Positions 13,501 through 24,151 of a stretch of DNA of 64,000 nucleotides are shown here, one piece after another. Under the pieces are notes generated by a model, which was not told the DNA's origin, did not search any database, and saw only the letters and a list, made by a program, of their open reading frames with translations. Origin of the DNA: Tetrahymena thermophila SB210 (taxonomy: Eukaryota > Ciliophora > Oligohymenophorea > Hymenostomatida > Tetrahymenidae); contig NW_002476209.1 in assembly GCF_000189635.1 (NCBI RefSeq), positions 62,001-126,000 of the forward strand, given 5' to 3'. Both the position numbers and the translations under genes were made by a program. Each line of letters opens with the position of its first letter. Within the stretch, counting starts at the first letter, position 1.

Positions 13501-14793
13501 TTGACCATATTTTATTTTATTGCTTCCATATGTATAAAAATAGGAACACAGAATAGAGTGAAAAATCTCTTCATATCAGGATTATTGAAAATATATTACA
13601 TGTTTTATCCAGGCATTATTTAGATTGTTATAGGAACAATTTCATGTAAAGAGTTTAATGGATAAAAGTATGTGCTAAATGACCTTTAATTTAAATGCTA
13701 TGATAGATAATATAACATTTTCAATTATGTTTTCGGATTACCTTTGCTCATTCTTGCGCTTATAATTCCTTCTTTAATATTTAGAAAGTTAGTTAAGAGC
13801 AAAGAGCACATATATTAGGATCCTAATATTTTTATTTCATATGGATTTTACTTCTCAGAGTATAACTATAAATACTGTTACTGGGAAATAATCAAAATCT
13901 ATTAAAAGATAACTGTATTTATATTAATTGGAATCTTCAATGATAATACTTCTCTTTAAGTGATACTAGTTTCTATAATCATAATATTATATATGAGATT
14001 TTAATTACATATTTAGCCTTACACATACCTCTAATTTAACAAATTAGATCACTTGTCTCAAATAACAGCAGCTGTAACAATATTGTGCTTGAGTATATAT
14101 AGTAACTCTGATAACATTTCAATCTAAATAGTATGTATACTTTTTGTTTCGATAGCTAACTTTTATTTCTTTGGTAGATTCTTAAAAAGCTTTTCATATC
14201 ATTTGATAAGACAAAACAATTTTAAATTCATTTTAGATATTCTAATAAAAATTTAAAAACTTTATCCTAATTGTATACCAGAAATCGATGATGGTAGAGT
14301 TAACATTTTAAGATAAACTATGAATTGGAAAAATTTATTATTAGCTTTTTCGAAGAGAAGCTATAAAGGAGTATATTCTTACACTAATTAAATGAAATAG
14401 CAAAGCTAAACAGACTAAGCTTTTATAAATTAAGATAAAATATAGTTTTCACCAAACAAGCGCATGAAATTATCTATCTTTAAATCTTAAGATCAAAACT
14501 TAAACAATATTTAAGAATCAGAAGGAATATTAAATACAGATAGAAAACTTTTAACCTAAGACGATAATTAATTTGAGTACTGCTAAAAATAAATATAAAC
14601 AGATAAAGATAGCAGTTAAATCATTGGATAGGAAATATTAAACTATAATTCTGTTAGAGCACATTATAAGTTAGTTTAACCTGGATAGCAATTAAAACTC
14701 CTTTCATCTGTATCATAAATCCCAGACGAAATACAATAAATATTTCCAAATAAAACAGGAGAAGATTAAAATAATTAAAAAGAAAAAAATTGA
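4563..14793 (+). CDS. Giant cysteine-rich polytopic membrane protein (~3373 aa)
   Basis: Two exons, 4563-9657 and 9767-14793, are joined by a phase-1 intron (GTTAAT...AATAG) that moves coding from one frame to another and gives 3374 codons. An N-terminal hydrophobic signal peptide (about residues 1-18) is followed by a furin-like cysteine module (about 45-155) with repeated CxxC spacing. A very long middle region of short beta-strand-like segments resembles a propeller or adhesin ectodomain. Glycine-rich beta-helix turns (GGGI, YGGGI, VGGGI) lie near 2394-2480. A second cysteine module (about 2690-2815) contains TGPLCESC, followed by roughly ten hydrophobic helices and a Q-rich tail. The last third matches the plan of the preceding gene, so they look like tandem paralogues. 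Secretory targeting and plasma-membrane location are inferred; the ligand is unknown. If the intron call is wrong, this would split into two genes, but no ATG fits the start of the second part. Confidence 0.8.
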
Positions 14794-14965
14794 TTAAAAA
14801 AATAATTTAAAAATTGTAATATTAAATAAATAAATTTTATAATAAAGTAATTAAATAGTATTGGTTTAATATTTTTGAAATTTAAAAAAGGTCTTGATTA
14901 ACATTAAACATAAAGACTGTAAAACGAAAATAATTAAATTATTCAGCACAATTAAAATTTTTATT

Positions 14966-17900
14966 TCATTTCCATTTTATTCTTTTTTATATTTGTGATA
15001 ATTGAGATATTTCTGGATGGTTTAGATTGAGTAATTTTAATTTAGAAATTAATTCCTTTAAAATAAAATTAGCAGTTTAAAGTTATGAAGGTTGGAGTAA
15101 AGATTGATCTATGATATTTTGTAAAATTTATTTAATTGCTATATAAAATGAATCAGATGATTCTCTGTTATCTAATTGATCGACAAAGTCTAATATTAAT
15201 TCAACTTAAAAAATATTTATTAAATTATGATTTATTTTAAATTAAATTTACGTGAAAAATATTTTGATTAATAATTTTGTAAACTGAGGTAGTAAATGTA
15301 CTTTTTATTTATTGTATAGCTTAAATTTTAATTTTATTTGATCTTACTTATTTGAGATAAAAGAACTAAAGAATCTGGATAATATTAATAGAAATCCTCA
15401 ATTATGTAGAGACATTTTTATACATCATTTTTTAATATAGAAAAAATATATTAAAATAAGAAAAACTGATTTTTTATTTTGTCATCTATTGACTTATTAG
15501 CCACTTATTTTTCATAGCAAATAAGATTTAGACAGCTTAGTTCATATTTTTCTATTAAGTTACATAAATTATTTAGCTAAACTTCTGTCATGTTAATTTA
15601 TTTTAACTAGAACTCATAAAATGCTACTTGGTATGAGAATAATAAAGTTAGGCTTTTAAAAAATTATGGATTTTTAAATAATTTAGTTTATGATTAAGTT
15701 TAAGGTTTATCCTATTAATAACACAGCAATTTCATCAAACACTAATCAAAATACTTTTATTCGAAGAAGCTAACTTAATCTTAATTATCAAATACTATTT
15801 CCAAACAAAAGTAAAGTATCATGAAATGTAGAAATTTACAACTAACACTAAGGTCAGAAGTAATTGATCTTTCATAAAAGTATATTTCCATTGTTTATAT
15901 TAATTCATTTCTTTCATTTTCAAGAATAAGAATGTTTAAAGGAATATCTCTATCTTAAGTTAGGTAATACTAATAAAATCTATCTATAAGATGAGAAAGC
16001 ATTTTTAAAATCTATAAAGATTCCTCAATATTCTTTGAAATGCCTTATTTTAGTTATCCTAATTTTTTTACAAATGGTGTGCATAAACTAATACCTAAAC
16101 CTTTCTCAAACTAACTTTGAGTCGAATTTTAAGTAAAAAAATTAACATATTAATCAAAATTTTATCCTATAAAATTGTCATACACCTAAATAAGGTTTTT
16201 ATGATTTCCAATTTGAATTATTGTGTTCTTATACAAAAATAAGTTAATAGTATTTTGATTATAAGAGTTACTACTTGTTGCTAAAAGCTATTTTAACAAC
16301 TTTTCGAACTCGCTTTAACAAATTTAAAAATTTTAGTTTTGGGACTACAATAATTATGGAAGTAAATCAAATTCTTTGGTATATTATGAAAAATCAGTAA
16401 TATATTTTTGATTTTTAAGTTTTGTTGCAAAAATTAAACCAATACAGCTGATTTCGCTAGCTAAAAATTTGCTTTAATCATAATCCTATTCTATATTCTT
16501 TGAGAAAGTCAAGAAAGCTTCAATAATTTTTAAAGCATTTTATATTGACTATTCTTTAAGACTATTTAAATTTAAAGCAATTTCTAATGTTAACTTTGCA
16601 AGCTTCTAACTTAAAATCTATAAATTATTAATATCATTTACTTTTATATTTATAATTTAAGAGCTAATTCCTATGATTTAAGTAATAGAGCTTGTCAACC
16701 CTTCTATAACTTCATTTATTTATTTTTTATGATCCTTATAGTTTAAAAATTCATCTATTAAAGTGCAAATCATTCCAACTGAGTCATAAAAAGGTTGCTA
16801 TATTTTTTTTTATTGTGTAAAAAATCCTATATTTTATGAGATGTATTTTTAAAATAATTTAAGAGCAAAGTTAAAATAATTATTGCCTAAGCTACATATT
16901 TCTTATATTAATTATGAAAATTCATAGCTTGTAATTGATCTGTTGTTAATTGAGAAATCTTCGATATACTAAATAATCTATTACACAGATTTCTCTTCTT
17001 AGTAAATTTTCAATTTTTTAGCATTAATAATTAACAAAAAAAAATCATAAGGATCTATTTAAAATGTTTAATTAAACTCTTTTTCCAGTTATTCATATGA
17101 CTCCTTATCCTTATGCTCTAAGGCATTTATAAGCCTTAATTTTTAGAAATGAATATAATAAGATATATCTATATCTTAAAATATATGAGAAATAGGATTT
17201 AACATTTGTATAATTTCTTCAACTTTTTTTGTTTCGCAATCTTAAACTTGTTTAAATAAAATAATTAAAATATTTTCTATAATATTTTATTTAGAAACAT
17301 TTAACATCGGATAAATATTAAATAAGTTTAATATTTTATCTGAAAGACTAATTAAATCAGAGAATTTAGTTTTTTAGCTAAGTGATTTCATTTCTAATAA
17401 ATTAACTTAATTGCATAAATATAAATTTTGTAAGTACTCACTCAGTTACAGCTCTTCAAAAAGTTAATTAAAAATAACCTAGTTATTTGTAGACAATTCA
17501 TTCATTAAATTTTCATATTTTTATGCCTAGGACAAATCAATTAGCTTTCTACAATAAGTAATGTTGATTACCAATAAATCGAGCAACTATGCAATAGTGA
17601 ATTTTAAGTCTGTATCTGGGCACTTTAAAGACATTTAAAAGCAAAAGTTTATTGTTTCTAAAGATATTTTACCTGTTATAAATATGGACATCAAAGTAAT
17701 ATCATTTGCTTCATCTTACATTTCTAAATTTTCATTTGCTGCTTAATATATTTTAAGCTCATATTCTTCCTCAAGAGTAAAGTATATTTCTAATAGTTTA
17801 GCAGATATTTTTGAAATTTGGTTTAACTAGCAAGTATCTAGAGAATCTTATTTCTTTATAAAGCTCGTTATCTGCTTGTCTAGAAGTTCTAGCTTTGTAA

Positions 17901-18131
17901 AGTCTCTTGTTTGAAGTTTAGTATTATTATACAGTTCTTCAACTTACTTTTCTATATTAATCATATCAAATATGTTTTTATCTATGTTTGCTAATTGTTA
18001 TCCTCTAAAGTCAATATAAGTAGAAGTATTGTTTTAGCTATAATTAATATTTATTGCTAAATTTTTTGTATAATAACTTATTAAAAAATATTTAAGCTAA
18101 ATCAAATTTAATTTAAATTTCTTAAACACAT
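14966..18131 (-). CDS. Large helical protein of unknown function (~983 aa)
   Basis: I read three exons on the minus strand: 18131-18128, 18056-15348 and 15204-14966. The last intron (15205-15347, GTAAGA...TTTAAG) is well supported, because coding leaves one frame and resumes in another in phase 1, ending at a TGA. The first exon is tentative: ATG plus one base at 18128-18131, then a 71-nt intron. If that is wrong, the first in-frame ATG is at 17964. The protein is almost wholly alpha-helical, leucine-, isoleucine- and glutamine-rich with scattered cysteines, and has no signal peptide or clear membrane segment. It reads like a superhelical repeat protein of the TPR/HEAT kind, but I recognise no family motif. 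It converges on the giant membrane gene (172 bases between stops) and diverges from the SCYL2-like gene. Confidence 0.7.
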
Positions 18132-18613
18132 TTTCAGTAAAATAAATAATAAAAAACAAATTTAAAAATATTTAGTTACAATATTGAAAAATATTTTTTT
18201 TTATTAATTTTAAGCTTGATAATACATTTTCTCAAATAAAAACTAATTTTTAACAAAACTTATGATAATAAATTGTATCAAAAACTAAAAAAAAACAATT
18301 AAAATTTAAATTTGCATTTGTACCTTTAATTATTACAATTTTTATTCAAAAAATTAGATATAAAACTTCTTTCATTTAAATATAAAATTTTATTTATTTA
18401 TATGCATCCTTTTATCCACATAAACATCTCTCTTTCTTCTCATTTTTACTTGCTTACTTATTTATTTATTTAGTAATAATAAACTAAGAATTAGGAATAT
18501 ATAATTTATTAAAATAAGGGAAAATTATCTCATTTTATAATTTAGTTAAGTAAATTAGAAATAATAAAAAAAATATCTTCGAAAAGTCAAAATATTTCAT
18601 TTAAGAAACAGAT
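18132..18613. promoter_or_regulatory. Divergent intergenic region
   Basis: 482 bases of A+T-rich DNA between the starts of the minus-strand helical-protein gene and the plus-strand SCYL2-like gene, so it must hold both promoters. I see no recognisable element beyond poly-A/T tracts. Confidence 0.4.
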
Positions 18614-21600
18614 ATGGGAAATCAGCTATTCAAGAATTATGACGTAGAAAAAGAACCTTAGTGTGTAGGTGGGTAAAATGGAATATGGAAAATTTATAAC
18701 GCTGTAAAATAAGATAGCACAAAAAGAAAGGTTAGTATTTGGTCATTTGACAAAAAGAATATAACAGATAAAGCAGCCAAAGCTGCAAAAGAAGAAATAG
18801 CTGCATTTTTAAAGAAAGAAGCTACATCTATGATGAAAATTAGACACCCAAATATTGTTAATCTTGTAGAGCCAGTGATTGAAGATAAATATTCTATGGC
18901 TTTTGTTACAGAGAGAGTTGATGATAATTTATACAATTTAATGAAGAAAGGTGATTATAAAGCAATTTGTTAATCTGAACTAGAGTTAAAACTATAAGTA
19001 GAAAATATTTTAAAAGTACTTCAGTTTTTACATAATGATGTTAAGACTGCACATTTAGGTATAGCACCAGAAAACATTTTCATAGTGAATGGATAGTGGA
19101 AAATAGCAGGTTTTACATTCTCAACACCAATTTAAAATTAAACATCTACAGATGTTTAAAATGCAGACTTCACAAAACGCCCTTTTGACCACTTTGCATA
19201 ATTTTATCCTAATTTATCATTTAGTGCCCCTGAAGTTGCTGAAATACCCCCTAAATGCACTTTCGCAAGTGATATTTTTTCTTTATCACTCCTGATTTTA
19301 CTTATGTATTAAATTAAATACATGCAAACTACAAATGTTACTCCTATGCTCTCCTCTAAAACTGTTGGCGAATACTCTTCTTAGCTTGGACAAATTTAGA
19401 ATCATTTTAAGAGTTAAAACTACATTCAAAGAGATATGAACGAAGATTTTAAAAAGCTTGTTTCTCGCATGCTAGCAAAAAACCCTTCTACTAGGTAATA
19501 ATTACTTTTCATAATTACTATAATTATTATTTTATTATTAGCCTATTTATGTATGAATGTATGTTAATTACTGATAAATAAAATTTTAAATTTCTAAATA
19601 AAATTAAAAATAGACCAACAATAGAATAGATTAAAGAATCAAGTTGGATGAATGACCCATTTGTAAAAGCAATATATATGTTAGAAAATATAGTTGAGTT
19701 AGAATAAAATAAGTAAATTAGCTTCTTAGCTGGAATGTCAAATATTTTGTTTAAATATGAAAAACCTGTCATCAAAAGGAGGATAGTTCCTCAACTTATT
19801 GATCTAGCTAAATTTGAATACTTAATTCCTCCTATTCTAAATATCGTAACTGACTGTGTAAAATAGCCAGATTTATATTCTGTCTCAGAGTTTTAAAGTG
19901 ACTTACAGCCATTCGTAGTTGGATTAACTAAAAGTAAATTACAATTAATTTTATTTATTTAATATTATTAATATAATTTGTTTATCACTTAGGAAAAAGT
20001 ATTCCCGGAAAGGCGCTTTATGCTCTCGTAGTGAACTGTGAGCACTACTTTAAAGTATTTGATAAAACTGAATTTTAAAATGTATATCTTGTACCTGTAT
20101 TAAAGTGCTTCGATATTCCTTAGCTTCAAGGTTACGTACTTAACTAATGCGACTTTTTGATGAGTAAGCTAGATTACCAATTCACAAAATCAAAATTATT
20201 ACCTCGTATTTTACTTTTATGCACATCAAATGTTCCTAAAATTATGAAACAATCAATTTTCACTTTAAAAAAAATAATACCAAGCTTAGATAAGCATATT
20301 TTAAATGATTAAGTTCTCACTACTTTAGATAAACTGAGAAAAATGACTATCTCAGACAAGTCTATTACAATGCTTATTTTAGATATTTATATCCAAATTT
20401 CCAAATCTCTTGATATTTTGGTAAATTTTCTTTTTTTTTACGACTATTAATTAAAATGTAATTTAATCTAAACTAAAAGGTTATAGCTTAGAAGATTCTA
20501 CCAAGTTTGATACCATATTTGATTGATTAGTCTTTAGGAAGAAAAGAATTCGATGCCTATTTAAATGCTGTAAATGCTATGATTAAATAGATTGAAGCAG
20601 AAAGAAAAAAATAAATAAAGGATATTGAAGGTGGTGCTGAAGAAAGTGCACCAGCTCAAAATGCTAATAATAATAACAACAATAATGATGATGATTTATT
20701 TTAATTTGAACAAAAACCAAATCAAGATTAGAAAAACACATAGGGTAAAGATTTCGATTTCTTGTCAATGTTTGATCAACCTAAATAACCCTCTACAGCT
20801 CCAGCTACAGGAAATAACTAGAATTAAAATAATTAAAATTTAAATGCAAATAATTAATAACAGTAGTAACCTTAAAAGCCTGCAAGCTAAATGGATTTCA
20901 ATTTTGATATGTTTGACAATATCCCTTCAGTTTAGTAAAATTAGAGTTCATAAGGTCCTTCTGAATAAGCAAACAACAATAATAATAACTTTAATTCAAA
21001 TAGCTTAAGTGCCAACCCTGTTATTAATAATGAAAACAATGATTTCTTTAATAGCATAAAACCAGTTAACAACAATAACAACAACAACAATAATAATAAC
21101 AATAACAATAACAATAATAATACTTATAAAGATCCATTTGCAAGTAAGATAGAATTTAAGGATCCATTTGCTAGTTAAAAACTATCAAAGAATATAGATA
21201 ATATGTTTAATGACTTTTAACCAAAACAATAAACTTAATAAAATGATTTATTTGCAAACATTTAGAAAAAAGATTAAAACAATTAAAAGCAGTAATTGGA
21301 TGTGGATGATTTATTCAGTGGTGCTAATAATAATTATAACCAGAATTAAAATAATGCAAATAATAAAAATACTAATGGTATGTTTGGTAATAGCTATAAT
21401 AATTATAACACTAATAATTAAGTTGGAAGTGTTTAAAATTAATAATATCAATCAACTAATTCATATACTCCTGCATAGTCTGGATGGGGAGCCGATGACC
21501 CTTTCTCAGAGGTTACTGGATAGACTACCAACACTTTTGTAAATTAAAATCAAAATAATTTAGGTAGCTAGCAATAATAATAAAATAATTAAAAAGCATT

Positions 21601-21862
21601 CGGCACTTTTGAATTTACAGGAAATTTATTAGATATTAATACTGCTTTTGGTTCATTATAGTAGTAAAATAATAATTAAAATTAATCCAATTAGCAATCA
21701 AGTAGCCTTTTTAATAACTTAAAGAAAAATAACAACAATAATACAGCCTAAAAGAATCCTTTAGATGACTTATTTGGGCCTTCTCCAGTAAATAATAATT
21801 AAAACTAGTTCAACAATAATTACAATAATAATAACAACAACAATAATTTTGATTTGTTCTGA
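18614..21862 (+). CDS. SCYL2: SCYL2-like pseudokinase with AP-binding motif tail (1003 aa)
   Basis: Exons 18614-19494, 19614-19933, 19993-20420 and 20480-21862 join in frame. Residues about 20-310 form a protein-kinase fold without catalytic residues: the HRD loop reads HLGIAPEN, the DFG position reads AGF, the APE-like SAPE motif remains, and RPTIEQI closes the domain across the first intron. Residues about 320-590 are HEAT-like helices typical of the SCY1 family. The tail is N/Q-rich and carries DPFAS twice, DDPFSE once, and several DLF/DLFG motifs, ending in FDLF. In animals SCYL2 (CVAK104) is a clathrin-coated-vesicle protein that binds clathrin and AP-2 and acts in trans-Golgi/endosome traffic. 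DPF is a known AP-2 alpha-ear ligand, so a similar role is inferred. A syntaxin gene lies 560 bases downstream. SCYL1/3 is less likely given the DPF tail. Confidence 0.88.
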
Positions 21863-22422
21863 TATATTTTAAGTATTATATTTTATTTCATGATCAAAAT
21901 AACTTTCAATATATTTTGTCTATTTTAGTGTTGAATTTATTTGATTGATTCTTTTTCATTAATATAAATAAAAACTAGACTCAAATTTACGAGACTAAAA
22001 AATAAAATTTTGATAGAGATAAAATAAGGTTCCTGACCCAAAATTAAATATTAATATAATAAGTGTTGAAAATTGATTACAAACTAAAATATTAGGGAGG
22101 AAAATTAATAAGATTTTTGTTGTTTTTCCAAAAAAAGATACCTTTATATTTTACTATTTTTTTTATGCATCTTTCTTATTTGCTAATGTTTCAAATATTG
22201 TGGAAATCGATTGTAAAGATAACAATAAGGTAAATAAAACATGTTAGGCAATTAATTAATTAATTGTATGTATATAAAAGGTCAGCATTTTAATATTTAT
22301 AAAAGAAAAACTCAAGAAATAAAGAAGAAGTGTAATTTAAATTAAAGGAAATAAATAAACAAGTTATTGAATAAAGTTGAAATATAAAAGTATAAGATTA
22401 AAGTATTTGAGATTGAGTGAAT
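21863..22422. other. Intergenic spacer
   Basis: 560 A+T-rich bases holding the 3' end of the SCYL2-like gene and the 5' flank of the syntaxin gene. A short TTAA tandem run lies near 22252. Nothing else seen. Confidence 0.4.
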
Positions 22423-23241
22423 ATGTCTGATTTAAATTAAAAACTCATAGGCAAACAGTAGGCTAACAATATGACCTTTGACCAAATGACTCTAAAAATA
22501 ACTTAATAATTGAGTAGCATTACTTAGAAAAACTAAACTCTTATGAAGAAAGCAGAGTCTGAATATGATGCCTAATTCTTAAAAAATTTTGACATATTTA
22601 AAAAGCAAATTTAAAGTGAAATTAGCGACACCTAAGAAACAATTAAAATTTTAGTAAACAAGGCTAAAAATTAACCCTAGAAAATGTAAGCAAAAAAATA
22701 CAGTGATCAAATATCTCAAGAATTTGACAGATATAAAAATAGTGTAAAAAAAATAGTTAACAACTCTTTTGCATAAAAGTAAGAGAATTTACGTAAATCA
22801 TCAGTCTTAAACAACTCTCGCTCTATTGATAGTGACGAAGGAACTATAGACTAAAGTGGTAGAAACGATTCTAGGTTTGGAAATAAAAATTAATAACAGT
22901 AATAACAACAAGCTTAATAAAGGCAATACAATGATTTTATAGATTATGAAAATCAGTTAAATAGGGAAAGACAGGAGGAATTAAATAAGTTAGAGAAAGA
23001 TACTGAAGGTATCTATAATAATTTTTAGAAGATTGCAGAATTAAATAACTAATAGGGGATAATGGTAGATGTAATTGATGATACTACCTTTTAAACTTAA
23101 TAGTAGGTTAAGGCTGCTAAACAAGAAATGGTTTAAGCAGATAAGCATCAATCTTCAGCAAAACGCAAGTATATAATATTTGCTTTGATTATTTTGATTG
23201 CTTTGGGTGTTACATTGGCTATTGTTTTTACTTAGATGTGA
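22423..23241 (+). CDS. Qa-SNARE, syntaxin 7/PEP12-like (272 aa)
   Basis: A single exon. The N-terminal half (about residues 15-125) is helical and matches a short Habc-type bundle. A Q-rich linker (about 150-175) follows, then a SNARE motif at about 190-248 with heptad hydrophobics and the zero-layer glutamine in the NNQQG segment that defines Q-SNAREs. After a basic KRK stop-transfer-like patch comes a single hydrophobic anchor (about 249-271) ending in FTQM, so this is a tail-anchored protein with its bulk in the cytosol. It would pair with Qb, Qc and R SNAREs to fuse vesicles. The compact N-terminus and overall length favour an endosomal/vacuolar syntaxin (7/12/PEP12) over a plasma-membrane one, but this is inference. 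It lies downstream of the SCYL2-like gene on the same strand. Confidence 0.85.
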
Positions 23242-24151
23242 AAACTAATAAATCAATAATTATTCCTTAAAAACATGATTGATAGTTAACTATCTAACTA
23301 GCTAACCAACAATAAATCATTTTTTAACAAATTAAATTTAATAAAATCTATTTATCAACAATTTAGAAAATAAAATAATTAGCTAATCAAAGATTAGAAT
23401 GAAAGTGTATTAAGACAAAAAATTAAAATTATAATTATTATTATTAATAAAAGTCAATTAAATATTATTATTAAAGTTCATTTAGATATCTATCTCTTTA
23501 TTGAATTTATAATTTTATATATTTCATAAATATTCTTCTAAATTTCATATATTATTTACAACTTTAGCTCTTTATAATTATGCTATAAAAAATAGTTATA
23601 TAGCATAAAGTAATTAACTGATTTCTACTTTATCCAATTAACTAATTACTTTTAGTTCATTCCAATCAGTGTAATTCATAATTCATGTTATAGAGCAAAA
23701 TCTTGGATAGCTATCAGATCATTATAAAAGACTTAAACCACTAATTAAATAAATTACATAAATATTTTACTAATTTCTTAAAAAATATCTGCCATTCAAC
23801 AAACAGATAGAATTTTTTTCATATATTTATTTACTCTTTTTCTTATAAAAAAATAAAAAATGATTAAAATAGCAAATATTTTTCATAATTAATTCTCATA
23901 TATTTTTTATTTAAAATACTTTTTTAAAAGATTCAATTTAAATTTTTTAATTTTTTAACATTTTAAAATAAATTATTTACTTTGTTTATTTTAAAATTTA
24001 GCAATATTATTCGATTTGCTATAGTTATTAAATTATATTTTTCGTTAATAATCAAAGATTTAAACGATCTAATTTTCAAAATTTAAACATCGAAAGGTAT
24101 TAGTTTGATTAAAAATAAAATAATCCTTCAAAAAAAGTACTTAAATAAAAA
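23242..24151. other. Intergenic spacer with small palindrome
   Basis: 910 A+T-rich bases. Near 23578-23608 the sequence TTATGCTAT is followed 13 bases later by ATAGCATAA, a perfect 9-bp stem. It sits about 340 bases past the syntaxin stop and could be a hairpin in a transcript end or chance. No coding frame is convincing. Confidence 0.4.
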
